A DNA stretch of 64,000 nucleotides from Aliikangiella sp. G2MR2-5 (lineage in GTDB: Bacteria; Pseudomonadota; Gammaproteobacteria; Enterobacterales; Kangiellaceae). Below are positions 44,488 through 53,545 of this stretch, piece after piece. How positions within the stretch are numbered: the first letter of the stretch is position 1; every line of letters begins with the position of its first letter. The DNA lies in NCBI RefSeq assembly GCF_015687155.1, contig NZ_JADPQF010000001.1, positions 1,054,001-1,118,000 on the forward strand, in the 5' to 3' direction. A program made the translations under genes and the position numbers. The notes beneath the pieces are model-generated. The model ran no database searches. It was not told the origin of the DNA and saw nothing but the letters and a program-made list of their open reading frames with translations.

Positions 44488-46929
44488 TTACATCTTTCTT
44501 AATCTCAATGCGTTAAGAACAACGATCAGAGAACTTGAGGTCATACCTATAGCTGCTAGCCAGGCAGGAATCATGCCCGCAAAAGCAAATGGAATTGCTG
44601 TTAGATTATAAATCACCGCCCAGGACAAGTTCTGTTTGATTATCTTATTAAGCTTTTTCGAAAGCTTAATTGCTGTGGGTAAGACGTTTAAATCCTGACT
44701 GATAAGTACTGCATCTGAAGCCGTTTGTGAAAGGTGAGATGCGCCTCCCATGGTAACGCTGACGTAGGATGTTTTCAATGCGCCAATATCGTTAACGCCA
44801 TCACCAACCATCAGTGTCTTTACTCTCTGATTTTTAAGCACTTCAATGTGGTGGAGTTTGTCTTCAGGGGAAGCCTGACTGATTGTTGTTTTGATATTTA
44901 ACTGATTAGCAAGTGTGCGGCATGTTAACTCGGCATCTCCACTTAGCAGCTCCTGTGATATACCGGATTTATCAAGGCTATCGATTGCCATCTTTGCTGA
45001 GGTGTTCAAAATATCTTCTAATTCAAAAGCTGCAATAAGCTTTCCATTTTTTAACAGATAGCTGGTTGAACTGGAGTGACTTGAACTCTGCAGGGCGGAA
45101 GTTTGACTCTCGAATTGAATCGCCTGTTCAGAAGTAATTTCCGCTAATACAAACTTCTTACTGCCTAGTAGATATTCTGTTTCCTTTTTGTTTGCTTTAA
45201 TTCCTCCTGCTATCACTTCTTCAATTTGATCAAACTCCAAAGGTTGAAGATCTGAACTGAGTTTAAATGCCTGTGCAACTGGATGATTTGAAATACGCTC
45301 CATCGAACAAGCAATAAGCTTTACCTCATCTTTGGACAGCTTAGCAAAGATATGGTTTTTTTCTATTCGATATTTCCCGAGAGTAAGAGTGCCTGTTTTA
45401 TCGAATATAACTCGTTCAACTTCGGCTAAACGCGATAAAGTGTTCTTCTTTCGCACCATTAAACCCAGATCAGTCATAGTCGCGGTAGCTGAGGCAATAG
45501 CAGCGGGAGTTGCCAGCGATAGTGCGCAGGGACAACTAACAACGAGTAGCGATAAAACGACAGGGAAAACCATTTCAGGCTGTGCAAGTAAATGGTACCA
45601 ATAATAAACAGCGATTATGACAATTAAAAAAAGAATCGCCACATACCAACTAGCAATCTTATCTGCCATGGAAACTCTATCTGAAGAGATGTTTTCGCTT
45701 GATTGCTGCAAGTCTACCAGTTGTTGGAGCCGACTTTCTGCTAAAGGTTTTACAACTCGGATTTCAATCGCTCCACCAGCGTTAGTGGAACCGCTATATA
45801 CTGTCTGTCCAGATTCTTTTTCAACAGGAAATGACTCGCCTGTAATAACAGATTCATTGAGGCTAGCCTTAGAAGTAATTAACTTACCATCTACAGGAAT
45901 AATGGCACCGGAGGTTACCAGTACTTTGTCATTAGGCTTTATTTTCTTTATCGGAACACTATCTTTTTTCCCTTTATTAGATATTCTGGTAACTGACAAA
46001 GGAATAAGACGTCTAAAATTTTGTTGTTTTAGGAGTGATGTTAATCGCGCTTTATGCTCGAAATAACGTCCGAGCAAAAGAAAAAAAGTAAACATAACGA
46101 CTGAGTCAAAGTAATAAACCTTACCATCAGTTAAGAGCGAGAAAACGCTGGACGAGTAGGCTGCGAGTATCGCTATTGATACAGGTAGATTCATTCCGAG
46201 CTGGCGAAATTTTAAATTTTTCCATGCGCTTTTCAAAAATGGGGATGCGGAGTAAAAAACAACCGGAGTCGCTAGAAAACCACTTACCCAGTGCATAAAG
46301 TAAGCATGAGATTTTGCCATGTCCTGGTAGTCCCCCAGATAGAGTCCAGTGGCAAACATCATGACTTGCATAGTCGCAAGTCCGGCAACAATCAAACGCC
46401 GAATATAGGCTCGTTCTTCTTTTTGGGCGCTTTCTTCCTCAAGGTCGTCTCTGTAAGGAAATGCACGATATCCAAGCTTTCTAAGCGTGGTAAGAATCAT
46501 GGTAAGCGAAGTGCTTTTCTCGTAAAGAATAGTGGCTCTTCGAGTGGAAACATTTACCTCGACTGAGGTGATACCTTCTAATTTGCCCAGTTGTTTTTTT
46601 ATCAACCATCCACAGGCTGCACAGGTAATACCTTCTACACCAAGTACAATCTTTAGTTGGTCGCCGATGGATTCAGCTACTTCAGACTGGATTTCAGGGG
46701 TATCTAGCGCTTTGAGCTGTTCAAGCTCTTCAGGGAGAATTTCTTCTATCTTGCTGTTATTTGTCGAACGAAATCGGTAAAAGTCCTGTTGTCCCGATTC
46801 GCAGATTGTTTGGGCAACAGCGAGGCAGCCTGGACAGCAAAAATTGCGTTGCTGTCCTAATACCTGATACTGAAACTGGTCGCCTGCCGGTGTGGGTAAG
46901 GCACAGTGGTAACAATGAGTGCTCGTCAT
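44488..46929 (-). CDS. ccoI: Copper-exporting P-type ATPase CcoI (FixI), cbb3 oxidase assembly
   Basis: 813 residues. An N-terminal CcoI-type domain (C6-x2-C9 and CCPGC) precedes a heavy-metal-associated domain with C103-x2-C106, eight membrane spans including C466-P-C468, the phosphorylation site D510-K-T-G-T and the hinge GDGVND. The N-terminal double domain marks the FixI/CcoI subgroup that supplies copper for the CuB site of cbb3 oxidase rather than general copper tolerance. Start overlaps the ccoH stop by four bases. Confidence 0.95.
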   Translation of the reverse strand: MTSTHCYHCALPTPAGDQFQYQVLGQQRNFCCPGCLAVAQTICESGQQDFYRFRSTNNSKIEEILPEELEQLKALDTPEIQSEVAESIGDQLKIVLGVEGITCAACGWLIKKQLGKLEGITSVEVNVSTRRATILYEKSTSLTMILTTLRKLGYRAFPYRDDLEEESAQKEERAYIRRLIVAGLATMQVMMFATGLYLGDYQDMAKSHAYFMHWVSGFLATPVVFYSASPFLKSAWKNLKFRQLGMNLPVSIAILAAYSSSVFSLLTDGKVYYFDSVVMFTFFLLLGRYFEHKARLTSLLKQQNFRRLIPLSVTRISNKGKKDSVPIKKIKPNDKVLVTSGAIIPVDGKLITSKASLNESVITGESFPVEKESGQTVYSGSTNAGGAIEIRVVKPLAESRLQQLVDLQQSSENISSDRVSMADKIASWYVAILFLIVIIAVYYWYHLLAQPEMVFPVVLSLLVVSCPCALSLATPAAIASATATMTDLGLMVRKKNTLSRLAEVERVIFDKTGTLTLGKYRIEKNHIFAKLSKDEVKLIACSMERISNHPVAQAFKLSSDLQPLEFDQIEEVIAGGIKANKKETEYLLGSKKFVLAEITSEQAIQFESQTSALQSSSHSSSTSYLLKNGKLIAAFELEDILNTSAKMAIDSLDKSGISQELLSGDAELTCRTLANQLNIKTTISQASPEDKLHHIEVLKNQRVKTLMVGDGVNDIGALKTSYVSVTMGGASHLSQTASDAVLISQDLNVLPTAIKLSKKLNKIIKQNLSWAVIYNLTAIPFAFAGMIPAWLAAIGMTSSSLIVVLNALRLRKM

Positions 46930-47435
46930 TTCATATCGGAGGCATTAATGGTCAAATTCTCGCTTTCGGGATAATGAAAACGTGACTTCAGTATCCATTG
47001 TTCGCTATTCGGGCTAATTTGAATGTACCAGTAAGCCTTGGAAAGCTCGGGCAATTGTCCTATGTATTCACTTTGGCTAATGCCGTCGAGTGGTATCTGA
47101 TGATCTCTTTCGCTTCGTGTCGGATGAGATAAAAGGATGGTGATCTGATTAGACTGAATGTCCTGATTGAGTTTAGCGCTGATAAGGCCGTTTGACCTAT
47201 CCAGCTTAATTTCTGCGACTAAATTAAGCTCCTTTGCTGCATTTACTTTCTTAATTGCTCTGTTGATCGCTAATCCTTCTTTAAAGTAGTTATCTTTCAC
47301 CATGCTATGAGGCTGATCTGCGGCGATGAAGTAGGTGGCAACACCTGCGACTACTGTTAAAAATGGGATCGAGAAAACCAGCCAGGGCCAAAACTCTTTA
47401 TACCATGGGCGGGGAAGTTCGTTATTGTTTTCCAT
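46926..47435 (-). CDS. ccoH: Cbb3 oxidase assembly protein CcoH (FixH)
   Basis: 169 residues: a short cytoplasmic start PWYKEFWPWLVFSIPF, one membrane span (about 18-38) and a periplasmic beta domain. The FixH signature continues with DNYFKEGLAINRAIKK. It assists assembly of cbb3 oxidase together with CcoI. It lies 42 bases after ccoG and overlaps ccoI by four bases. Confidence 0.93.
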   Translation of the reverse strand: MENNNELPRPWYKEFWPWLVFSIPFLTVVAGVATYFIAADQPHSMVKDNYFKEGLAINRAIKKVNAAKELNLVAEIKLDRSNGLISAKLNQDIQSNQITILLSHPTRSERDHQIPLDGISQSEYIGQLPELSKAYWYIQISPNSEQWILKSRFHYPESENLTINASDMK

Positions 47436-47477
47436 TAGATATTCTCGTCACTATTCTGTTAACTTCAATGCAAATAT

Positions 47478-48866
47478 TTATTTCTTTGGACCAAGAAATT
47501 TTGCGTTGGTGTAATAAATACTTTTGTCTTCTCCGAGGGTTGAAATCTTAAATACGATATCATTCGCTCGCTTATTCAATTCTTCTGGCGGTACACTAAC
47601 TCTTAAAGGAACTGTCAGTACACCTCCTGCTTCAATCTCAAACTCAGTCTCACCATGTATTTCACTTTTATCAAGCCCTTCGATTGAAAGCTTGTAATTG
47701 TGATTGTCTTGCGACATGTTAAGAATTTTAAGCTGGTAAGTGTTTTCTATACTACCATCAAAATTTTCAGTGAAAAGATTTTGTCTATCTCTTATTACAT
47801 TGACGTCCAAAGGTGTACGAGTAGCAATAAGAAAGATAAAGGTGAGAATCAGACCACTAAAAAGCATGGTATAAAGTATTGAGCGTGGTCGAATTAATTC
47901 AGTCTTTCTACCTTCCTCGGAATGTTCAGTCGTGTATTGAATGAGCCCCCTGGAGTATCCCATCTGATCCATTACATTGTCGCAAACATCAATACAGGCA
48001 GCACAGGCGATACACTCATATTGCAGACCATTTCTAATATCAATGCCAGTAGGGCACACATGTACACACTGATTACAGTCGATACAATCACCTAGCCCCT
48101 TGGCTTTATAGTCAGAATTTTTCTTCCGCTTGCCTCTGGATTCACCGCGCGTTTCATCATAAGAAATAATTAATGTGTCTTTATCAAACATTGCGCTTTG
48201 GAAGCGGGCATACGGACACATGTGCAAGCAAACCTGTTCACGTAATTTTCCGGCATTACCATAGGTGGCAAGGGAATAAAGTCCTATCCAGAACCACTCC
48301 CAGGGGCCTAGTGACAGAGTTAATATTCCATCCCATAATTCACGAATTGGAGAAAAGTAACCAACAAAGGTGTAGCCTGTGAATAGTGCGAATACTATCC
48401 ATAGAGTATGTTTTAAGGTCTTCTTGATTATTTTTTCGGGTCCAAGCGGCTGCTTGTCAAGCTTCATTCGTTTATTTCGGTTACCTTCAACAAACTGCTC
48501 AATCCAAAGGAATGTTTCAGTCCACACCGTTTGTGGACAAGCATACCCACACCATAACCGGCCCGCGATAGCGGTAAAGAGAAATAGCCCGACCGCACAA
48601 ATAACGAGTAAAAGTGTTAAGTAGACAAAATCCTGTGGCCAAAATGTTACCCCAAAAAGGTGAAACTTTCGTGCAGGTAAGTCAAGCAGAATGGCCTGGT
48701 TGCCATTCCAGGTTAACCAGGGAGAAATATAGTAGATACCGAGAAGTAATAAAACTGACAGTATTCTGAGCCGAGCAAAACGGCCATGAACTTGACGGGG
48801 ATAAATCTTTTCTGGTTTTGCATATAAGTCGCGGATGACGTAGGTATCAGACTGCTTTTGTGACAT
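47478..48866 (-). CDS. ccoG: Ferredoxin-type protein CcoG (FixG/RdxA)
   Basis: 462 residues. Four to five membrane spans, the GRLWCGYACPQTVWTE motif, and a ferredoxin domain with CIDCNQCVHVCPTGID and CIACAACIDVC giving two 4Fe-4S clusters; the C-terminal third is a periplasmic immunoglobulin-like domain. CcoG reduces Cu(II) to Cu(I) during assembly of cbb3 oxidase. It follows ccoP after 90 bases that contain an inverted repeat, so it may have its own promoter or be expressed by readthrough. Confidence 0.95.
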   Translation of the reverse strand: MSQKQSDTYVIRDLYAKPEKIYPRQVHGRFARLRILSVLLLLGIYYISPWLTWNGNQAILLDLPARKFHLFGVTFWPQDFVYLTLLLVICAVGLFLFTAIAGRLWCGYACPQTVWTETFLWIEQFVEGNRNKRMKLDKQPLGPEKIIKKTLKHTLWIVFALFTGYTFVGYFSPIRELWDGILTLSLGPWEWFWIGLYSLATYGNAGKLREQVCLHMCPYARFQSAMFDKDTLIISYDETRGESRGKRKKNSDYKAKGLGDCIDCNQCVHVCPTGIDIRNGLQYECIACAACIDVCDNVMDQMGYSRGLIQYTTEHSEEGRKTELIRPRSILYTMLFSGLILTFIFLIATRTPLDVNVIRDRQNLFTENFDGSIENTYQLKILNMSQDNHNYKLSIEGLDKSEIHGETEFEIEAGGVLTVPLRVSVPPEELNKRANDIVFKISTLGEDKSIYYTNAKFLGPKK

Positions 48867-48904
48867 CGGACTGTCCGGATTGTATGTTTTGAAACTATGA
48901 AAGA

Positions 48905-48941
48905 GGCCGAAAAAGGGCTTCTAATAAGCGCTATTTCGGCC
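48905..48941 (-). terminator. Inverted repeat between ccoP and ccoG
   Basis: GGCCGAAA (48905-48912) and TTTCGGCC (48934-48941) pair perfectly across 21 bases, with partial inner pairing. It starts 16 bases after the ccoP stop on the minus strand and could attenuate transcription into ccoG. The T-run is interrupted (TCTTTC). Confidence 0.5.
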
Positions 48942-48956
48942 GATTATTCAAACTTT

Positions 48957-49838
48957 CTATTTGTTTGAAAGACTATAGACGTAAGCTGCAACCAGATGAA
49001 CTCTGGCTTCACCAAGGATGTCAGCATGTGCTGGCATATTTCCATTACGTCCATTTCTGATGGTTTCTGCAATTGTGCTCCTGGAGCCACCATATAACCA
49101 GATATTATCTGTCAGGTTTGGTGCGCCCATCGCAATATTGCCGGTACCTTCTTTTGTATGACAAGCGAAACATTGGGTATTAAAAATAGCTTCACCAGCA
49201 TTAGCTTTGGCTTCGTCGACTTTATTGCCGGAAAGTTGACCAACATAATTAACTAACTGATCAATTTGCTCCGCTGTCAGGCTTGTACCAAACGCCGGCA
49301 TGGCTCCCATTCTACCGTGTAATATGCTTTGCTCTATCTGCTCTGGAGATCCTCCCCATAACCAGTCGTTATCAGTTAAGTCAGGATATCCGGGATTACC
49401 GGCTGCATCAGAGCCATGGCAACCAAAGCAGGTATTTACGAAAATACGTTTACCCATTTCTGTTGCTTGTTTTACCTTTGCCAATTCAGCTATAGGCACA
49501 GATTTATACTTATCAAACAGAGGTTGATAGGTTGCCTTTGCTGCTTCCACTTCTTCGGTATGTTGTTTTTGTGGCGTCCATCCAAGATAGCCTGCAAAAT
49601 TGCCCAGACCAGGGTAAAGGATTAAATATACAACACCAAAAATTAACGTGATGTAAAACATATTCAGCCACCAGCGAGGAAGAGGGTTGTTATACTCTTC
49701 GATGCCGTCATAAACATGGCCTGTTGTTTCGTTTTCCGCGCCGCCTTTAATTTTGCGGGTCCAATGAAGCAGCGCCCAGCAACCAATAATGTTGATTGCG
49801 ACTATAATAATTACCCACCAACTCCAAAAATCTGACAT
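48957..49838 (-). CDS. ccoP: Cbb3-type cytochrome oxidase subunit CcoP (dihaem)
   Basis: 293 residues: an N-terminal membrane span (about 7-25), a second span (about 58-78), and two cytochrome c domains with CFGCH and CFACH haem-binding motifs and distal methionines in GAMPAFG and GNMPAH. CcoP takes electrons from soluble cytochromes and passes them to CcoO/CcoN. The DNDWLWGG and DNIWLYGG repeats mark the two homologous domains. Confidence 0.97.
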   Translation of the reverse strand: MSDFWSWWVIIIVAINIIGCWALLHWTRKIKGGAENETTGHVYDGIEEYNNPLPRWWLNMFYITLIFGVVYLILYPGLGNFAGYLGWTPQKQHTEEVEAAKATYQPLFDKYKSVPIAELAKVKQATEMGKRIFVNTCFGCHGSDAAGNPGYPDLTDNDWLWGGSPEQIEQSILHGRMGAMPAFGTSLTAEQIDQLVNYVGQLSGNKVDEAKANAGEAIFNTQCFACHTKEGTGNIAMGAPNLTDNIWLYGGSRSTIAETIRNGRNGNMPAHADILGEARVHLVAAYVYSLSNK

Positions 49839-49842
49839 GGTT

Positions 49843-50022
49843 TTATACCTTACTTTTATCAGGGGTTACTTGTTCAGAACGCTCGTCTCCATCTTCAAAG
49901 ACTATGTTTGCCGCGTCCTCATAGTGGCGCTTGTTTTTCTTGCTAAACACCTGGTAAATCAAAATGATGAACAGCACGAAAAGAGCAAGCGTAATCAAAC
50001 TTCTTATTAAGTTGATATCCAC
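49843..50022 (-). CDS. ccoQ: Cbb3-type cytochrome oxidase subunit CcoQ (FixQ)
   Basis: 59 residues read on the minus strand between ccoO and ccoP. It starts with GTG at 50022-50020 (MDINLIRSLITLALFVLF), has one membrane span (about 6-23) containing the LIYQVFSKK stretch typical of CcoQ, and a polar cytoplasmic tail with an acidic patch NIVFEDGDE. It ends four bases before ccoP. TAGGTAA precedes the start and the gene follows ccoO by five bases. CcoQ stabilises the oxidase in other bacteria. Confidence 0.93.
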   Translation of the reverse strand: MDINLIRSLITLALFVLFIILIYQVFSKKNKRHYEDAANIVFEDGDERSEQVTPDKSKV

Positions 50023-50027
50023 AGTAG

Positions 50028-50639
50028 TTACCTATTTTCTTTCAATGCATGACCTAGTGACTGTAAATAAGCCACAACAGCGTCAAGCTCCGTTTTACCT
50101 TCGACTTGTGCTTTCGCATTAGCGATATCGTCTTCAGTGTAAGGCACACCAAAGTGATCTTTAAAAGCTTTCAATTTGCTTGCGGTTAAGTTGCCATCAA
50201 GCGTTTTTTGTTCAAGCCACGGAAAAGCGGGCATATTCGACTCAGGAACAACATCACGTGGGTTGAGTAGATGAGCTCTATGCCAATCATCACTATAGCG
50301 GCCGCCGACTCGAGCGAGATCAGGTCCTGTTCTTTTAGAACCCCAAAGGAATGGGTGTTCCCAAACATGTTCACCAGCTACTGAATAATGGCCATATCGC
50401 TCTGTCTCTGCGCGGAAAGGACGAATCATTTGAGAATGACAGGTACTGCATCCTTCTCGAATATATATATCGCGTCCTTCCATTTGCAGCGCGGTGTATG
50501 GTTTTAAAGTCTCAATTGGTTTGGTTGTGTCTTTCAGGAAAAACAAGGGCACTATTTCAGCCAGGCCTCCGAAGCTGATCACGATAATGATCAGAATTCC
50601 CATCAGGCCAATATTTTTTTCTATTGATTCGTGTTGCAT
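50028..50639 (-). CDS. ccoO: Cbb3-type cytochrome oxidase subunit CcoO (monohaem)
   Basis: 203 residues with an N-terminal membrane anchor (about 11-34) and one haem c site C64-S-T-C67-H68 in [14 protein letters not shown]. The axial methionine is in [10 protein letters not shown]. It carries electrons from CcoP to the CcoN haems. It lies two bases downstream of ccoN. Confidence 0.97.
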   Translation of the reverse strand: MQHESIEKNIGLMGILIIIVISFGGLAEIVPLFFLKDTTKPIETLKPYTALQMEGRDIYIREGCSTCHSQMIRPFRAETERYGHYSVAGEHVWEHPFLWGSKRTGPDLARVGGRYSDDWHRAHLLNPRDVVPESNMPAFPWLEQKTLDGNLTASKLKAFKDHFGVPYTEDDIANAKAQVEGKTELDAVVAYLQSLGHALKENR

Positions 50640-50641
50640 GA

Positions 50642-52057
50642 TTAGCCCTCTTTCGCTGTATCTGTATCAGGACCTGCCTGAACTGTTTTGATCGTGTTGT
50701 ACGCCATGATTAACATGCCACCAAGGAACAAAATACCGCCAACTAATCGAATCGCGTAGTAGGGGTAAGTTTCTTGCACTGCTTCAACGAAACTGTAAGT
50801 CAACGTACCGTCTTCATTCACTGCACGCCACATTAATCCTTGCATTACACCCGCAATCCACATTGCAGCGATGTAAAGTACGACACCAATTGTAGACACC
50901 CAGAAATGAGTGTTGATCAGGTCTACACTGTACATATCCTTTCTTCCAAATACTTTTGGAATCAGATAGTAGAGTGCGCCAATAGAAACAAAAGCAACCC
51001 AGCCTAGTGCGCCAGAGTGAACGTGTCCGATAGTCCAGTCGGTATAATGTGATAATGCATTAACAGTCTTAATTGACATCATCGGACCTTCGAACGTCGA
51101 CATACCATAGAAAGACAAGGAAACAATCAAAAATTTGAGAATAGGGTCGTTTCTGAGTTTATGCCACGCACCTGAAAGGGTCATGATTCCGTTAATCATA
51201 CCGCCCCAGGAAGGTGCGAGGAGGATAAGCGAGAATATCATACCAAGTGATTGCGCCCAGCTAGGAAGGGCTGTGTAATGAAGATGGTGAGGTCCTGCCC
51301 ACATATAAATTGCGATAAGTGCCCAGAAATGAACAATCGATAAGCGATAAGAATAGACCGGTCTTTCTGCTTGTTTAGGAATAAAGTAATACATCATTCC
51401 AAGGAAACCTGCGGTTAAGAAAAAGCCTACCGCGTTGTGTCCGTACCACCACTGAACCATCGCGTCTATCGCGCCGCCATATGCGGAGTAAGACTTGGTA
51501 AGAGATACTGGTATTGCAGCACTATTAACAATATGAAGGATCGCAACGGTTAAAATAAATGCACCGTAGAACCAGTTTGCAACATAGATATGCTTTGTTT
51601 TACGCTTGATAATGGTGCCAAAGTACAGAATTGCGTAAGCAACCCAAACCACAGCAATCAAAATATCGATTGGCCATTCCAGTTCAGCGTACTCTTTACC
51701 ACTTGTCCAGCCCATGGGTAGCGATATTGCTGCTAAAACAATAATTAGCTGCCAGCCCCAAAATACAAAGGCAGCCAAAGCGTTGCTAATAAGCGGCGTT
51801 TGGCAGGTTCGTTGTACAACATATAGCGAAGTAGCCATTAACGCACTACCACCGAAAGCGAAAATTACCGCATTAGTATGTAATGGACGTAGTCGGCCAT
51901 AGGTTAAAAACTCGATACCATAGGTTAGGTCAGGCCAAAACAGCTGAGCAGCTATGATGCATCCGACGAGCATACCTACGATACCCCACACGACAGTCAT
52001 AATAGAAAACTGTCTGACCACACGATAGTTATAGGTCGGAGATGAATTTTCAGACAT
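50642..52057 (-). CDS. ccoN: Cbb3-type cytochrome oxidase catalytic subunit CcoN
   Basis: 471 residues from the ATG at 52057 (AGGAT upstream); the frame is open to 52078. Twelve membrane spans and the conserved histidines of haem-copper oxidases are visible: [10 protein letters not shown] for a low-spin haem ligand, [18 protein letters not shown] around Cu[16 protein letters not shown], and [18 protein letters not shown] for the high-spin haem. It reduces O2 with high affinity and pumps protons. First gene of ccoNOQP and controlled from the FNR box at 52134-52147. Confidence 0.97.
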   Translation of the reverse strand: MSENSSPTYNYRVVRQFSIMTVVWGIVGMLVGCIIAAQLFWPDLTYGIEFLTYGRLRPLHTNAVIFAFGGSALMATSLYVVQRTCQTPLISNALAAFVFWGWQLIIVLAAISLPMGWTSGKEYAELEWPIDILIAVVWVAYAILYFGTIIKRKTKHIYVANWFYGAFILTVAILHIVNSAAIPVSLTKSYSAYGGAIDAMVQWWYGHNAVGFFLTAGFLGMMYYFIPKQAERPVYSYRLSIVHFWALIAIYMWAGPHHLHYTALPSWAQSLGMIFSLILLAPSWGGMINGIMTLSGAWHKLRNDPILKFLIVSLSFYGMSTFEGPMMSIKTVNALSHYTDWTIGHVHSGALGWVAFVSIGALYYLIPKVFGRKDMYSVDLINTHFWVSTIGVVLYIAAMWIAGVMQGLMWRAVNEDGTLTYSFVEAVQETYPYYAIRLVGGILFLGGMLIMAYNTIKTVQAGPDTDTAKEG

Positions 52058-52105
52058 TTTATATCCTATTTTTATCAAAGAAACGGGCGTAATTTGCCAT
52101 CGCTA

Positions 52106-52147
52106 ATTTTGCCCGATTGGAGAATTTGAACGGTTGATCTATATCAA
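52106..52147 (-). promoter_or_regulatory. Perfect FNR/ANR box and promoter of ccoNOQP
   Basis: TTGATCTATATCAA (52134-52147) matches TTGAT-N4-ATCAA exactly. On the minus strand a -10-like CAAAAT (52106-52111) lies at the distance expected for a class II FNR promoter, where the box is centred near -41.5. The box centre is about 83 bases before the ccoN start. Activation under low oxygen is the established role of such sites upstream of cco operons. Confidence 0.88.
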
Positions 52148-52290
52148 TAAAAAAATTGTGGTTTTTACCGGTTTGAACTTAGGCGTAATTATAGTGCAAA
52201 GATCTTATTCTGCATACGCGAGCTAAGACTAAAAATGCATGAAATTTGCCTTTTCTTTGCGTGTTAGATTATTTTTCGGACTCTAACTGA

Positions 52291-53193
52291 TTAAGGTTTA
52301 AGCGCCAGTACCTCGCATTGAAGGTGGGTTAATACTCTTTCGGCAGTGTTTCCCATAAATGCCCCTTTAATACCATCTCTGCTAATTGTGCCCATTACAA
52401 CAATTTGGGAGTTGATCTGCTTTGAAAGTTCAGGAATTCGGTTTTCTGCTAAACCTTCAATAACGTGCTGGTTTTGTGGTTGAATACCCATATCGCTGAC
52501 AAGTTCGGCCAGCTTTTTCCTATTAAGAGCATTAACTTCCTCTTTTAGCTGGTTTGGGTCAAAGCCAGGGATAGTTATCGCATTGTCTATCATAGGTGAT
52601 ATATGGGTAGTTACTGCATGAGTAGGGGCGTTAGTCAATCTGCCAATGAGTTTTGCAAAGTTGATGATATCCCTGTTGAATGCCTGTTCTTTAGGATTTT
52701 CGCTAGCTGCATCAATCGCAGCCAATGTCGGTGCGTTCATATTCCATTCAGCTGACTTAACTAACAATAGCGGCGCTGGGCAATAGCGCAAGAGTTGCCA
52801 GTCCATGGGCATGGTGAATGGATTGACGCTATTAGCTGACTCGCTAATGCGTTTTACGACCAGATCGGGCTTTAATTCATCGCAAGCTTCCATAACGGCT
52901 CGCTGAATTTTGCGGTTCCATTTAACCATAACCTGGACTGGGATATTTTTAGATTCAATATTAGACTTGAGCTGCTCCAGATACTCTTGTCTTTCCTGAA
53001 TCTTCTGTTCTTTGATTTGTTTTTTATGATTGCTTGATAATAGTGGAGATAATTCGGTGCCGGGGTCAAAAACACAGCTTAACAGGGTTAGTTTTATATC
53101 GTAAAATTCGGCAAATTGAAGCGCTCTAGCCAATGCAATATGGTTTCGGCGTTTACCACTTACAATTACCAGGATATTTTGTGGAAACTTCAT
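52291..53193 (-). CDS. Tandem universal stress protein (UspE-like)
   Basis: 300 residues with two Usp domains (about 1-145 and 155-300). The second carries the nucleotide-binding signature G-T-I-S-R-D-G followed by GNTAERVL; the first is more divergent. The double-domain form is the UspE type, tied to stress survival and often expressed at low oxygen. It is upstream of ccoN on the same strand, 230 bases away. Confidence 0.9.
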   Translation of the reverse strand: MKFPQNILVIVSGKRRNHIALARALQFAEFYDIKLTLLSCVFDPGTELSPLLSSNHKKQIKEQKIQERQEYLEQLKSNIESKNIPVQVMVKWNRKIQRAVMEACDELKPDLVVKRISESANSVNPFTMPMDWQLLRYCPAPLLLVKSAEWNMNAPTLAAIDAASENPKEQAFNRDIINFAKLIGRLTNAPTHAVTTHISPMIDNAITIPGFDPNQLKEEVNALNRKKLAELVSDMGIQPQNQHVIEGLAENRIPELSKQINSQIVVMGTISRDGIKGAFMGNTAERVLTHLQCEVLALKP

Positions 53194-53545
53194 TTGTCTC
53201 TCCGGAACTATTTCATACTAGTTTGAGTCATTAAAAACGTAATTTTTAATAGCAAGTAAAGCTCCGACCAGTATAGAATACTTACTGATTGAAAACTATG
53301 AATTTTTGTGAAAATCAACTCTGAGTCGAACTAAGAAGAGAGTGGTTTCTGAATTAAGGCCATGATGCTGGTTAAATATTGTTCTAATTGAGGTGAGTAG
53401 GATTTATTATAGACGGCGAAAGCCTTAATGAACCAGCACAGTGGCGCGACAGGCTAAATCGCCGGAATAGTAATGTTGTTTAAATGTCTACTGAAAGAAT
53501 TTAATCATTAAGTTTTATCGAGAATTAAGGAATTAAGGGAAGAAA
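53194..53545. other. Divergent region between the Usp and MMPL genes
   Basis: About 350 bases. A perfect inverted repeat ATTAAAAA (53230-53237) and TTTTTAAT (53243-53250) lies 37-57 bases before the universal stress protein start and could be an operator. No other structured signal or gene was found. Confidence 0.5.

Noticed and set aside
48379-48624. Open frames antisense to ccoG and other cco genes
   Set aside because: They lie opposite well-conserved genes, lack binding sites and have no family features.
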